Below, in pieces: positions 1 to 9,550 of a stretch of 64,000 nucleotides of DNA. The position numbers and the translations under genes are program-made. Under the pieces are notes generated by a model. It ran no database searches and was not told the origin of the DNA. It worked only from the letters and a program-made list of their open reading frames with translations. How positions within the stretch are numbered: position 1 is the stretch's first letter; every line of letters starts with the position of its first letter. Source of the DNA: Celeribacter naphthalenivorans (GTDB lineage Bacteria > Pseudomonadota > Alphaproteobacteria > Rhodobacterales > Rhodobacteraceae); assembly GCF_020524585.1 (NCBI RefSeq), contig NZ_JAIVLK010000002.1, forward strand, positions 372,001-436,000. The letters run 5' to 3'.

Positions 1-904
1 GAATACCGGCCACGGCACCAATGATCAGCGCTTCAATCGGGCCGACAAAGCCCGAGGCCGGGGTGATCGACGCAAGCCCGGCGATGGTGCCGGTCACAAG
101 CCCGACAAGTGAGGCTTTGCCATATTTGATCCGCTCCCACAGCGCCCAGGTGAGCGAGGCGGCGGCCGCCGACAGATGTGTCACGGTGATCGCCATGGCG
201 GCGCCCCCGTCGGCGGCAAGCTGTGAGCCGCCGTTGAACCCGAACCAGCCGACCCAGAGCATCGAGGCGCCGATCATCACATAGCCGGGGTTGTGCGGCG
301 GTTTGTTGTCCACTTTGCGCCGCCCGAGCATGACCGCGATGATCAGCGCGGCAAGCCCTGCGGTTTCATGCACCACGATGCCGCCCGCAAAATCGCGCGT
401 TCCGGTTTCGCCGAAAATACCGCCATCGGCCATAAAGCCGCCGCCCCAGATCCAATGGGTCACCGGCGCGTAGCACAAAAGCATCCAGAGCGCGGAAAAC
501 AAAAGCACAAAGCCGAAGGTCACGCGTTCGACATAGGCGCCGACGATCAGCGCCGGGGTGATGATGGCAAAGGTCATCTGAAAGGCAAAGAACAGCACTT
601 CTGGCAGGGTGCCCGACAGGCTCTCGGCGTCGATGCCCGCGAGGAACATCTTACCCGGACCGCCCCAGATCGCGCCCCAGACCCCGCTGCCTTCACCAAA
701 GGCAATGGAATAGCCAAAGGCCAGCCACAAGACGCTCATCAAACAGGCGATGGCATAGACATGCATAAAGACCGAAAGCACGTTCCGGGCCCGCACAAGC
801 CCGCCGTAAAACAGGGCGAGCCCTGGCAATGACATGAAGAGCACCAGTGCTGTGGCCACCAGTATCCAGGCGGTATCCGCTCCGACCATTGTTCCTTCGA
901 CCAT
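1..904 (-). CDS. amtB: Ammonium transporter AmtB (3' end outside window)
   Basis: Inner-membrane ammonium channel of the Amt/MEP/Rh family. The first 301 residues are visible. They hold repeated hydrophobic helices, the HWIWGGG stretch with the pore tryptophan, and the GGIVVHETAG segment that carries the first of the paired pore histidines in this family. The start at 904 follows an AGGAGGGG ribosome site about 6 nt upstream; a second in-frame ATG lies at 889 without a comparable site. The gene is divergent from nothing nearby: the next gene, pncC, is also on the minus strand, 219 bp upstream. No PII gene (glnK), the usual partner of amtB, is visible in this window. Family assignment is firm; the substrate comes from family knowledge. 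Confidence 0.93.
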   Translation of the reverse strand, partial: MVEGTMVGADTAWILVATALVLFMSLPGLALFYGGLVRARNVLSVFMHVYAIACLMSVLWLAFGYSIAFGEGSGVWGAIWGGPGKMFLAGIDAESLSGTLPEVLFFAFQMTFAIITPALIVGAYVERVTFGFVLLFSALWMLLCYAPVTHWIWGGGFMADGGIFGETGTRDFAGGIVVHETAGLAALIIAVMLGRRKVDNKPPHNPGYVMIGASMLWVGWFGFNGGSQLAADGGAAMAITVTHLSAAAASLTWALWERIKYGKASLVGLVTGTIAGLASITPASGFVGPIEALIIGAVAGI

Positions 905-1004
905 TGTCCCCTCCTTGGTCAAAATCTGCGCATGATTTGCGCGTTGTGCTGCGTAAAGCGGCACTGATGATGATTTAAAAGAGGCAAGACAGTGGGAAAT
1001 GAGG

Positions 1005-1025
1005 CCAAAAATGCATCATTTTTGG
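1005..1025. promoter_or_regulatory. Perfect 9-bp palindrome upstream of amtB
   Basis: CCAAAAATG (1005-1013) and CATTTTTGG (1017-1025) are perfect inverted arms around a 3-bp spacer, 101 bp upstream of the amtB start. The intergenic region is 905-1123. It does not match the NtrC dyad consensus that I know, and I found no clean -24/-12 promoter here. It is a candidate operator only. Confidence 0.4.
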
Positions 1026-1123
1026 AATTGCATATAAAATGACCTAAAATTCCGGCTTGAGTGCAAAATCTAGCCGGAATTGAATCTTTGTCGCACCAGA
1101 GGGCGATTCATCGGAGAGAGAGG

Positions 1124-1624
1124 TCAAATCCGGTCGCTATGAAGACTCTCGCAGAGCATTTCCAGCGCCGTGATCACGGTCGCACTGCGCACATTGGCGC
1201 GGCCAATGGGGCCGAACTCCACCGTTTTCACGATCGTGTCGTGCCCCTCATAGGCCAACCCGAAACAGACCCGGCCTTCTGGTTTGTGCTCCGACCCGCC
1301 GGGGCCTGCGATGCCTGTGACCGCGACGGCGATCTGGGCCTGAGAGCGGCTCACGGCGCCTTCCGCCATCTCACGCGCCACCTGTTCGGCGACCGCGCCA
1401 TATTGCGCCAAGGTCACCGGCGAGACGCCCAACATTTCACGCTTGGCGGTGTTGGAATAGGTGATGAAGCCGCGCTCCACCACGTCCGACGAGCCCGCCA
1501 CTTCGGTCAGGCTGCCGATGATCATGCCACCGGTGCAGCTTTCTGCGGTGGCGATCATCACGCCTTTCGCGCGCGCCGCCGCAAGTGTCGCCTCGGCCAG
1601 CTCATAGGGAATTTCGGTCGTCAC
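1124..1624 (-). CDS. pncC: CinA C-terminal domain amidohydrolase (PncC type)
   Basis: 166-residue stand-alone CinA_C protein. The family hydrolyses nicotinamide mononucleotide to nicotinate mononucleotide plus ammonia in the NAD salvage (pyridine nucleotide) cycle. Diagnostic stretches are TAESCTGG near residues 26-33, with the proposed catalytic serine, and VTGIAGPGG near residue 100. Length equals that of stand-alone PncC; the N-terminal MoCF domain of full CinA is absent. The ATG overlaps the pgpA stop codon by 4 bases, so it is the last gene of an ispDF-pgpA-pncC operon and is probably translationally coupled. Confidence 0.9.
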   Translation of the reverse strand: MTTEIPYELAEATLAAARAKGVMIATAESCTGGMIIGSLTEVAGSSDVVERGFITYSNTAKREMLGVSPVTLAQYGAVAEQVAREMAEGAVSRSQAQIAVAVTGIAGPGGSEHKPEGRVCFGLAYEGHDTIVKTVEFGPIGRANVRSATVITALEMLCESLHSDRI

Positions 1625-2118
1625 ATGATCACCTTATGGTAAATCCCCGCCATGATCACCACGACCAGCGCGGCAAACACACCGGCGATCACATCGTCCA
1701 GCATCACGCCCAAAGCATCGCCGCGCCGGTCGGCCCAGCCGACAGGTCCGGGTTTCCAGATGTCGAAGAGGCGGAATGCGATGAACGCCGTGGGCCAGGC
1801 GGGCCAAAGCGCGGTCGAGGGCGCACCGGCCATCGCAGAGCCGATGGAGACCGGAATGAGCGCGATCCACATGCCGACCAACTCGTCGATGACAATCTCG
1901 GAGGGGTCGTGATTGTCGGAGCCGCGCGTCATTTCGCCCGTGGCCCAAAGCCCCGCGACGAACATCACGGCGGTGCCGATCAACACGCCCGGAACGCCCA
2001 GAGTTTCATGCAGAATCCAGAACAAAGGCACAGCGGCCGCCGAGCCCCAGGTGCCGGGGCCGGGGCGCATATAGCCGATCCGGGCCATGGTCGCGATGAG
2101 TTCGGCGAAAGGGTTCAT
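1621..2118 (-). CDS. pgpA: Phosphatidylglycerophosphatase A
   Basis: 165-residue membrane enzyme that removes phosphate from phosphatidylglycerol phosphate in phosphatidylglycerol/cardiolipin synthesis at the inner membrane. The PgpA signatures are present: a GTWGS motif near residues 22-26 and the acidic DPSEIVIDELVG motif around residue 70, followed by hydrophobic helices. The start at 2118 follows a GGAGAGA site. It lies 22 bp after the ispDF stop and overlaps pncC by 4 bases, consistent with one transcript. Confidence 0.92.
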   Translation of the reverse strand: MNPFAELIATMARIGYMRPGPGTWGSAAAVPLFWILHETLGVPGVLIGTAVMFVAGLWATGEMTRGSDNHDPSEIVIDELVGMWIALIPVSIGSAMAGAPSTALWPAWPTAFIAFRLFDIWKPGPVGWADRRGDALGVMLDDVIAGVFAALVVVIMAGIYHKVIM

Positions 2119-2140
2119 GTCTCTCTCCTTCGGGGTCAGG

Positions 2141-3322
2141 TTAGCGGCGCATCAGGGCGGCGGTGGCTAGGGACGCGATGCCTTCCTCGCGCCCGGTAAA
2201 GCCCAGCCGCTCAGAGGTGGTTGCCTTGACCGAGACTTTTTCGACATCGACATCCATGATCTCGGCCAGAGCGGCACGCATGGCCTGAGCATGCGGCCCC
2301 ACCTTGGGGCGCTCGCAGACCAGTGTCACGTCGCAATTCATCAGCTCATAGCCCATTTCGCGCGCCAATCCGATCGCATGACGCAGGAAGATAGGGCTCT
2401 CGGCGCCTTTCCATTGCGGATCGGAGGGCGGAAAATGCTGGCCGATGTCGCCGCGCGCCAGAGCGCCGTAGATCGCATCCGTTAAAGCATGCATGCCGAC
2501 ATCGGCGTCGGAATGGCCCTGAAGGCTGCGTTCATGCGGAACTTTGACGCCGCAGAGCCAGACGTGATCGCCTTCGCCGAACCGATGCACGTCGTAGCCA
2601 TTTCCAAGACGTATATCCATCTGTGTCGTCTCCTGTTCCTGCTGGCGCAAAAGCGCCTCCGCCCGGGCGAAATCCTCCGGGTGGGTGATTTTGAAATTCT
2701 CTTCCGCACCGCGCGTGATCGTGACTTTGATGCCAGCCGCGCGGGCCACTTCGACATCGTCGGCGGCCTCGCCCTGATACGCTCTGTGGGCGGCCAGAAT
2801 CGCCTCGAACGCGAAGCCCTGCGGTGTCTGGGCGCGAAACAATCCGCTGCGATCCTGCGTACCGTCCACGAAACTGCCTGTTTCCGTGGCATCCTGCGAG
2901 AGGCCCCCCCGCCAAAGCGCATCCGTCACAGCAAGCGCGGGGGCGGCGCCTTGGTGGTGGGTGAGGGCGCTCTTCACGCCTTCGATCACGGCATCGGGGA
3001 CCAAAGCGCGCGCCGCGTCATGGATCAGAACCCGGTCGATGCCCAGCCCGACGAGCGCCTCAAGCCCCGCCCGCACCGACTCCGCACGCGTCGCGCCGCC
3101 GCAGACAAGTGTCACATTTTCAAGGCTTTGCGCGAGGTCGAGATCGTCCGGGTGATGCACCACGACGATGTTGTCAGCCTGCGCCCGAAACCGCGCGATG
3201 CTATGGTCGATCACGCGCATGGACGCAGCCGCGCCCTTGAGCACCTGCCATTGCTTCGGCAGCGTCCCGCCCGCGCGGGTGCCGCGTCCGGCGGCAACGA
3301 TGATGACGGCAGTTTTTGTCAT
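2141..3322 (-). CDS. ispDF: Bifunctional MEP-pathway enzyme IspDF
   Basis: Fused isoprenoid-precursor enzyme of 393 residues. The N-terminal part (about 1-225) is 2-C-methyl-D-erythritol 4-phosphate cytidylyltransferase, with the nucleotide-binding [11 protein letters not shown] near residues 8-18 and PKQW shortly after. The C-terminal part (from about 235, beginning [14 protein letters not shown]) is MECDP synthase, with the metal-binding DVH and the GHSDADV motif. The fusion is common in alphaproteobacteria. I chose the ATG at 3322 (MTKTAVII) because the frame upstream to 3358 adds a stretch not seen in the family. First gene of the operon with pgpA and pncC. Confidence 0.95.
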   Translation of the reverse strand: MTKTAVIIVAAGRGTRAGGTLPKQWQVLKGAAASMRVIDHSIARFRAQADNIVVVHHPDDLDLAQSLENVTLVCGGATRAESVRAGLEALVGLGIDRVLIHDAARALVPDAVIEGVKSALTHHQGAAPALAVTDALWRGGLSQDATETGSFVDGTQDRSGLFRAQTPQGFAFEAILAAHRAYQGEAADDVEVARAAGIKVTITRGAEENFKITHPEDFARAEALLRQQEQETTQMDIRLGNGYDVHRFGEGDHVWLCGVKVPHERSLQGHSDADVGMHALTDAIYGALARGDIGQHFPPSDPQWKGAESPIFLRHAIGLAREMGYELMNCDVTLVCERPKVGPHAQAMRAALAEIMDVDVEKVSVKATTSERLGFTGREEGIASLATAALMRR

Positions 3323-3501
3323 GCGACTTGGGATAAGCGCTGGCGCGCGCCCTTGCAATGCGCTGTTTTTGACTGTCTGATAGATTAAATTTTGTGCAAA
3401 CGTCGTTTTTCGCCCCTTTTTTCCTCGAAAGCCCCGCGCGACCCTTTGCGACTCGCATCTCTGGACGCTACCTCTGGTCGAAATGCTTAAGGATTAATCG
3501 C

Positions 3502-4497
3502 TTGCCCGTTCGTTTGGCGCAACTCACACTGGACCCTCCCGTGTTTCTGGCCCCTATGGCCGGGATCACCGATCTGCCGTTCCGCACGCTGGTCTCCAGC
3601 TTTGGGGCGGGGCTTGTGGTGTCCGAGATGGTGGCCTCGCATGACATGATCAACGCGCGTCCCGGCACTCGCGAAAAGGCGGAGCTGGGCTTTGGTGTCG
3701 AAAACACTGCCGTGCAGCTTGCGGGGCGCGAGGCAGAGCCGATGGGCTTGGCCGCGAAGATCGCCGAAGACAGCGGTGCGCAGATCATCGACATCAACAT
3801 GGGCTGTCCTGCGAAAAAGGTGGTCTCCGGCTATTCCGGTTCGGCGCTGATGCGCGATCTCGACCATGCCTTGACGCTCATTGAGGCGGTGGTGGCGGCG
3901 GTCGATGTGCCGGTGACGCTGAAAACCCGGCTGGGCTGGGACGATGCGCTGTTGAACGCGCCGGAGCTTGCGAAACGCGCCGAAGACGCGGGCATCCAGA
4001 TGATCACCATCCATGGTCGCACCCGGTGCCAGTTCTACAAAGGCCGTGCCGATTGGTCGGCGATCCGGGCGGTGAAAGAGGCGGTGTCGATCCCGGTGAT
4101 CGCCAATGGCGACATCACCTCGCCCGAGGCCGCGCAGGAGGCATTGAGCCAATCGGGCGCGGATGGTGTGATGATCGGGCGCGGCGCGCAGGGTCAGCCT
4201 TGGGTTCTGGCGCAGGTGGCGGCGAACCTCACTGGCCTGCCTGAACCCGTGCGACCCGAGGGCAAGGAGTTCGCCGATATGGTCGCCGGACATTATGAGG
4301 CTGGTGTCGCCTTTTATGGCAGGGACCTGGGCGGGCGCGTGATGCGCAAACATCTGGGCTGGTACATGGAGACCGCAGGCACGCCCGCGGCGCTGCGCAA
4401 ACGTGTTTTGACCGAAAAGACGCCCGAAGGCGTGCTGGCGCTTTTGCCGGATGCGCTCAGCGGAGATTTTACCGATACGGAAGGATATGCCGCATGA
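3502..4497 (+). CDS. dusB: tRNA-dihydrouridine synthase DusB (NifR3)
   Basis: Flavin enzyme that reduces uridine to dihydrouridine in tRNA. Visible family motifs are PMAGITDLPFR, the NMGCPAKKV loop with the catalytic cysteine, and HGRTR. I set the start at TTG 3502, which has an AAGGA site 8 nt upstream and gives a family-like N-terminus; the in-frame ATG at 3394 would add 36 residues not typical of the family. The stop overlaps the ntrB start (ATGA). The nifR3-ntrB-ntrC order is the classic Rhodobacter/rhizobial arrangement, so dusB is probably co-transcribed with the nitrogen regulators. Confidence 0.93.
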   Translation: MPVRLAQLTLDPPVFLAPMAGITDLPFRTLVSSFGAGLVVSEMVASHDMINARPGTREKAELGFGVENTAVQLAGREAEPMGLAAKIAEDSGAQIIDINMGCPAKKVVSGYSGSALMRDLDHALTLIEAVVAAVDVPVTLKTRLGWDDALLNAPELAKRAEDAGIQMITIHGRTRCQFYKGRADWSAIRAVKEAVSIPVIANGDITSPEAAQEALSQSGADGVMIGRGAQGQPWVLAQVAANLTGLPEPVRPEGKEFADMVAGHYEAGVAFYGRDLGGRVMRKHLGWYMETAGTPAALRKRVLTEKTPEGVLALLPDALSGDFTDTEGYAA

Positions 4498-5576
4498 CAG
4501 ATGCGCGGTTCGATATGCTCTGGCCTTCGCTGCCGGTGCCTGCGGTCATGATCGACGCGACGAATCTGATCAATGAGGTGAATTCCTCGGCGGAACTGTT
4601 TTTGAATGCCTCCGCGCGGACCCTGATGGGCGTGCCGGTGTTTGACAAACTGGCCATCGATGCGCCGCTCGAAGAGGCTTTCGCCCGCGTGCGTCGCGAC
4701 AATTCGCCTTTGTTTATCAACAATGTGGATGTCTCGGGCGGCAATGCCGCACCCGTGCAATGCAATATCCAGATCGCGCCTTTGCAGGGCATGGACGACT
4801 GGCTGGTCCTGTTGATGGAGCCGCGCCAGATCGCCGACCGGCTGGGGCGCGCGCATCAGGTGAAAACCTCTGCACGCTCGGCGATCGGCATGGCGGAAAT
4901 GCTGGCGCATGAGATCAAGAACCCGCTTGCGGGCATCACCGGGGCTGCGCAATTGCTCTCGATGAGCCTCAGCCCCGAGGATCTCGAACTGACCGATCTG
5001 ATCGTCGCCGAAAGCCGCCGGATCGTGGCGCTTTTGGAGCAGGTCGAGCAATTCGGCAACCTGCGCCCGCCTGCGAAACGCGCGATCAACATTCACGACC
5101 TTTTGGACCGTGCGCGCAAATCGGCCGAGCTCTCCTACGGCGCGAATATGAAGTTTGTCGAGGAATTCGACCCCTCTCTGCCGCCCACTTTTGTCGATGG
5201 TGATCAGCTGTTGCAGGTCTTTTTGAATCTGATCAAGAACGCCTCCGAGGCGGCTGGCAAAGAGGGCGGTGTGATCCGTCTGCGCACCTTTTACGACCTG
5301 TCTTTGCGCCTCAGGCGCAAGGATGGCACCGGCGGCGCGTTGCCGCTTCAGGTCGAGATCATCGACGACGGCCCCGGTCTTCCGCCGGAGATCGCCTCGG
5401 ATATTTTCGAACCCTTCGTGTCGGGCCGCGAGAACGGCACCGGGCTTGGCCTTGCTTTGGTGTCCAAGATCATCTCGGATCACGAGGGTTGGATTTCGGT
5501 CGACTCGACGCCGGGCAAAACCGTGTTCCGAATTTCTCTGCCGGTTGCTCCACGCGATGCAACATCCTCGACGTGA
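4494..5576 (+). CDS. ntrB: Nitrogen regulation sensor kinase NtrB
   Basis: Cytosolic PAS-histidine kinase of 360 residues that controls phosphorylation of NtrC in response to PII/nitrogen status. The layout is an N-terminal PAS-like region (about 10-110), the HisKA box with phospho-acceptor H139 in LAHEIKNPLAG, then the HATPase domain with N-box LNLIKNASEAA, DDGPGLPPE and the G-rich GTGLGLALV. There are no membrane segments, as expected. It overlaps dusB by 4 bases. ntrC follows after 130 bp, a gap large enough for its own promoter. Confidence 0.94.
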   Translation: MTDARFDMLWPSLPVPAVMIDATNLINEVNSSAELFLNASARTLMGVPVFDKLAIDAPLEEAFARVRRDNSPLFINNVDVSGGNAAPVQCNIQIAPLQGMDDWLVLLMEPRQIADRLGRAHQVKTSARSAIGMAEMLAHEIKNPLAGITGAAQLLSMSLSPEDLELTDLIVAESRRIVALLEQVEQFGNLRPPAKRAINIHDLLDRARKSAELSYGANMKFVEEFDPSLPPTFVDGDQLLQVFLNLIKNASEAAGKEGGVIRLRTFYDLSLRLRRKDGTGGALPLQVEIIDDGPGLPPEIASDIFEPFVSGRENGTGLGLALVSKIISDHEGWISVDSTPGKTVFRISLPVAPRDATSST

Positions 5577-5706
5577 AGGCGATGATCTGGGCATGATGTG
5601 TAATAAAACTGTGAAGAACCCCGTTAAAAAGGGGATGCGCGGCGGGCAGGGGACGGCTTTGGTTCCGTTTTCAGCTCTGGCGCGAAACTGACAAGGAGAG
5701 AAAAAC

Positions 5707-7083
5707 ATGGATGGCACGATCCTCGTCGCTGATGACGACCGCACGATCCGCACCGTTCTGACCCAGGCGCTGACCCGCGCCGGATGTAAGGTCCATGCGA
5801 CCTCATCTTTGGTCACCCTGATGCGATGGGTCGAGGAGGGGAAGGGCGATCTGGTCATCTCCGATGTGATGATGCCCGATGGCAATGGCTTGGAAGCGCT
5901 GCCGAAAATCGCCGAGCTGCGCCCCGGTCTGCCGGTCATCGTGATCTCGGCGCAGAACACCATCATGACGGCGATTCAGGCGGCAGAGGCCGAGGCCTTC
6001 GACTACCTACCGAAACCTTTCGATCTGCCCGATTTGATGAAGCGTGCCGCGAAGGCGTTAGAGGTCAAACGCCGCGCCAATCCGGCGCCGTCCAATGCCA
6101 AAGCGCCCTCCGAGGGGCCGAAAGAAGACCTGCCGCTGGTGGGACGCACGCCCGCGATGCAGACGCTTTACCGCCTTGTCGCCCGCGTGATGAACACCGA
6201 TCTGCCGGTGCTGATCACCGGCGAGAGCGGCACGGGTAAGTCGCTGATCGCTCGTGCGATTCATGATTTCTCGGACCGGCGCACATTGCCCTTCGTGGTG
6301 GTTTCGGCCGCCGATCTGGCGACGATGGAAGGCCCGGCTGCGGTGATTTCCAAGGCCAAGAATGGTTCGATCCTGTTTGACGAAGTGGGCGATCTCGATG
6401 AGGAGGCGCAGGCTCGCATCGTGCGCATGCTCGACAGTTTCACCGACAACGGCCCGCGCATCATGGCCAGTTCTCAGGCCAATCTGGCCGCGAAAATGGA
6501 AAGCGGCGCTTTCCGTCAGGATCTGTTCTACCGTCTGGGCGGCGTGACGATTTCCGTGCCATCGCTGCGGGAACGCGTCGATGACATCCCGCTTCTGGCG
6601 GAGTTCTTCCTGTCGAAAGCCGAGCGCGATGGCCTGTCCGCGCGCCGCTTCTCGCATGAGGCGATGGAGCTTGTCCGGGCCTACAGTTGGCCGGGCAACG
6701 TGCGTCAGTTGGAAAACACCATTCGCCGGTTGATCGTCACCTCTCCCGAAGAGGAAATCACCCGGATCGAGGTCGAGACGGTGTTGGGCAATCAGCCCGC
6801 GATGGAGCCGCTACAAGGCGGCTCCGAGGGGGAAAAACTGTCCTCTTCCGTGGCAAAACACCTGCGCCGCTATTTCGACCTGCATGGCGGTGTGCTGCCG
6901 CCGCCGGGGCTGTATCAGCGGATTTTGAAGGAAGTCGAAGGGCCTTTGATCGAAATCGCGCTCGATGCGGTGGGCGGAAATCAGGCCAAATGTGCCGATC
7001 TGCTTGGCATCAACCGCAATACCTTGCGTAAAAAGATCAATGATCTCGATATTCAGGTGACACGCCGCCGCAAGTTGATGTAA
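5707..7083 (+). CDS. ntrC: Nitrogen response regulator NtrC, sigma54-loop-less type
   Basis: 458-residue response regulator with a receiver domain (phospho-acceptor D53 in ISDVMMPD), an AAA+ domain (Walker A GESGTGKS at 172-179, Walker B SILFDE at 221-226) and a Fis-type DNA-binding helix-turn-helix at the C-terminus ([17 protein letters not shown]). The segment between Walker A and B is short, and the GAFTGA loop that contacts sigma54 is absent. This matches what is known for Rhodobacter capsulatus NtrC, which activates sigma70-type RNA polymerase. The ribosome site AAGGAGA precedes the ATG. Targets are inferred to include nitrogen-scavenging genes such as amtB. Confidence 0.94.
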   Translation: MDGTILVADDDRTIRTVLTQALTRAGCKVHATSSLVTLMRWVEEGKGDLVISDVMMPDGNGLEALPKIAELRPGLPVIVISAQNTIMTAIQAAEAEAFDYLPKPFDLPDLMKRAAKALEVKRRANPAPSNAKAPSEGPKEDLPLVGRTPAMQTLYRLVARVMNTDLPVLITGESGTGKSLIARAIHDFSDRRTLPFVVVSAADLATMEGPAAVISKAKNGSILFDEVGDLDEEAQARIVRMLDSFTDNGPRIMASSQANLAAKMESGAFRQDLFYRLGGVTISVPSLRERVDDIPLLAEFFLSKAERDGLSARRFSHEAMELVRAYSWPGNVRQLENTIRRLIVTSPEEEITRIEVETVLGNQPAMEPLQGGSEGEKLSSSVAKHLRRYFDLHGGVLPPPGLYQRILKEVEGPLIEIALDAVGGNQAKCADLLGINRNTLRKKINDLDIQVTRRRKLM

Positions 7084-7240
7084 AAAGGCCACATCCGTGG
7101 TGATTTGGGCGCAGTGATGCGGAAAGCGCGCAGCTGCGACCAGATTGCAACGGATGTCCGTGCTTTGCGTCTTGGTCATGATTTTGGTCCAACCCGCGCA
7201 AGAGGGCAGGACCAGGAGCAGGATAAAGACGAGGCGCAGC

Positions 7241-9529
7241 GTGGCCAAAACACGGGCAGATAAGGCCCTGGCACAACGGATCGGACGGCAAAGCTGGCAG
7301 CGGTTGACGCGGCTCAGGCGTCAGCGCCGTTTGCAAAATGTCGCGACCCTCGCGGTGTTCATTCTCGGCCCGGTTCTGGCGATCATGACCTTCCTCGTCT
7401 TGGGGCCTTTGGATCATGGCCCGGCCTCGACCGTGCTGCGCTCGGTGCTTTTGGCCGATGTGGTCTATGTCATTCTGGTTGCGGGGCTGGTGGCGCAACG
7501 CATCGCACGGGTTATCGCCGCCCGGCGCGCGCATTCCGAAGGCTCGCGGCTCCACCTTCGGCTCTCCGGCGCCTTCGTGCTTTTGGCGCTCATCCCGACC
7601 GTCATGGTGGCGATCTTCGCCGTGGTGACGGTGAATTTCGGCCTCGAAGGTTGGTTTTCTGATCGGGTGCGCAATGTGGTGGGCTCCTCTTTGGAGGCCG
7701 CGAAGGCCTATGAGGACGAGCACCACGATGGCCTCACCGAGGACACCCGCGCGCTTGCGAATTTCATCATCGACCGCCGCCGTCAGGTGACGATCCTGCC
7801 CGATGGGGCGCTCAGACAGGTGCTCAATCAGGGGCAGGGCCTCATTCAGCGCGGCCTGCGCGAAGCCTATGTGATCGACCGGGCGGGCGACATCAAAGCG
7901 CGCGGTGATCGCTCCTATCTCTTTGATTACGAACATCCCTCCGAGGCCGATCTGGCCCGTGCCGAGACCGGCGAACTGGTGCTGATCGACGACTGGGATC
8001 AAAACGAATCCCGTGCGCTTCAGCGGCTTGCCGGGTTTTCGGATCGCTATCTCTATGTGACCCGCGATGTGGACGGCAAAATCCTCAATCTCTTGGACGA
8101 AACGCAGGACAGCATCGCGCTTTATAACCAGTTGGAAAGCGACCGCGGGCGGCTGTTGTTTGAATTCGGGCTTTTGTACATCGGCTTTGCCATCATCCTC
8201 ATTCTGGCAGCGACTTGGCTGGGCTTGTGGTTCGCCGAACGCCTCGCGCGGCCCATCGGGCGGCTGGCCGGGGCGGCGCAGAAGGTGGGCGAGGGCGATC
8301 TGTCTGTGCGTGTGCCTGAGGAAGAGGGCCAGGACGAAATCGCCACCTTGGGCCGTGTGTTCAACCAGATGACCGGGCAGGTGAAGCTGCAACGCGACGA
8401 GCTTTTGGAGCGCAACGAACAGATCGACCAGCGCCGCCGCCTGTTCGATAGCGTGTTGTCTTCGGTGACGGCGGGCGTCGTGGGCTTGGACGCGGAAGGG
8501 CGCGTGACGCTTTTGAACCGCTCGGCGCAGGCGCTTTTGAGCCTTGGCGAGCGCGATGTGACGGGCGAGGCACTGGCCGTTGTGGTGCCGGAATTCGGGC
8601 CTTTGTTCGATGTGCTGCGGGCAGGCAATCGCGAGGTGGCGCAAGAAGAGTTGCGGCTCATTCGCTCCGGCGCGCAGGAAAGCCTTTTGGTGCGCATCGC
8701 CACGCGGCGCGACGTCGAGGGGCGGCTTGAGGGCTATGTGGTGGCCTTTGACGATGTGACCGATCTGGTGAGCGCGCAGCGTCTGGCCGCTTGGGGTGAT
8801 GTGGCGCGGCGCATTGCGCATGAGATCAAGAACCCGCTGACGCCCATTCAATTGTCCGCCGAACGCATCCTGCGCAAATTTGGGCGGGGCCTCGACGAAG
8901 AGGCGCGGGCGGATCTTGAGCAATACACCTCCGTCATCGTGCGCCAGACCGGCGATTTGCGGCGCATCGTGGACGAGTTCTCGAAATTCGCCCGCATGCC
9001 AAGCCCGGAACGGCGCGAGAATGATCTTGTCGATCTGGTGAAAGGCGCTGTGCTGTTGCAGCAAAACGCGCTGCCGGACGTAAAGGTGCGGGCGGAGATC
9101 GAGCCGGATCACGCCTGGGCCGAAGTGGATGCGACGATGATCGGTCAGGCCTTTACAAACTTGATAAAGAACGCCGGAGAAGCCATTGAAACCGTGTTGG
9201 AAAATGGGTTTCAGATGGGCTATGAGCCAACCGTCCGCGTGGCGATGCGGCGCGAAGACAATGAGGCGGTGGTGACGATCACGGACAACGGCATCGGCCT
9301 GCCCGAAGATCGTTCGCGCCTGTTTGAACCCTATGTGACGACGCGCGAGAAAGGCACCGGTTTGGGCCTGCCGATCGTCAAGAAAATCATCGAGGAACAT
9401 GGCGGAACGCTGACGCTCACGGATGGTGAGCCGATTGATCCCTCGGGGCGGATCGGGGCCTGTGCCACCATTCGCCTTGCCTTGGTTGAGGGGGTGAATA
9501 AAGATGAAAAACAAGAGCTTGCAGTGTAA
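7241..9529 (+). CDS. ntrY: Membrane sensor histidine kinase NtrY
   Basis: Membrane-bound kinase paired with NtrX; the family senses nitrogen/redox state in alphaproteobacteria. The N-terminal part has three hydrophobic helices within about 150 residues, then an extracytoplasmic region, another helix (LLYIGFAIILILAATWLGLW), a HAMP linker, a PAS region, the HisKA box RIAHEIKNPLTPIQLS with the acceptor histidine, and a HATPase with FTNLIKNAGEA and GTGLGLPIVKK. I chose GTG 7241 (VAKTRADK), with GAGG 10 nt upstream, giving 762 residues. ATG codons at 7145, 7154 and 7178 in the same frame are alternatives. It is followed by ntrX after 21 bp. Confidence 0.9.
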   Translation: MAKTRADKALAQRIGRQSWQRLTRLRRQRRLQNVATLAVFILGPVLAIMTFLVLGPLDHGPASTVLRSVLLADVVYVILVAGLVAQRIARVIAARRAHSEGSRLHLRLSGAFVLLALIPTVMVAIFAVVTVNFGLEGWFSDRVRNVVGSSLEAAKAYEDEHHDGLTEDTRALANFIIDRRRQVTILPDGALRQVLNQGQGLIQRGLREAYVIDRAGDIKARGDRSYLFDYEHPSEADLARAETGELVLIDDWDQNESRALQRLAGFSDRYLYVTRDVDGKILNLLDETQDSIALYNQLESDRGRLLFEFGLLYIGFAIILILAATWLGLWFAERLARPIGRLAGAAQKVGEGDLSVRVPEEEGQDEIATLGRVFNQMTGQVKLQRDELLERNEQIDQRRRLFDSVLSSVTAGVVGLDAEGRVTLLNRSAQALLSLGERDVTGEALAVVVPEFGPLFDVLRAGNREVAQEELRLIRSGAQESLLVRIATRRDVEGRLEGYVVAFDDVTDLVSAQRLAAWGDVARRIAHEIKNPLTPIQLSAERILRKFGRGLDEEARADLEQYTSVIVRQTGDLRRIVDEFSKFARMPSPERRENDLVDLVKGAVLLQQNALPDVKVRAEIEPDHAWAEVDATMIGQAFTNLIKNAGEAIETVLENGFQMGYEPTVRVAMRREDNEAVVTITDNGIGLPEDRSRLFEPYVTTREKGTGLGLPIVKKIIEEHGGTLTLTDGEPIDPSGRIGACATIRLALVEGVNKDEKQELAV

Positions 9530-9550
9530 TGATGAAGTCTGGAGTGAACC

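Noticed and set aside
905-1060. Possible sigma54 (-24/-12) promoter for amtB
   Set aside because: TGGCC and CTTGCC pieces are present but the GG to GC spacing does not fit; I do not call it.
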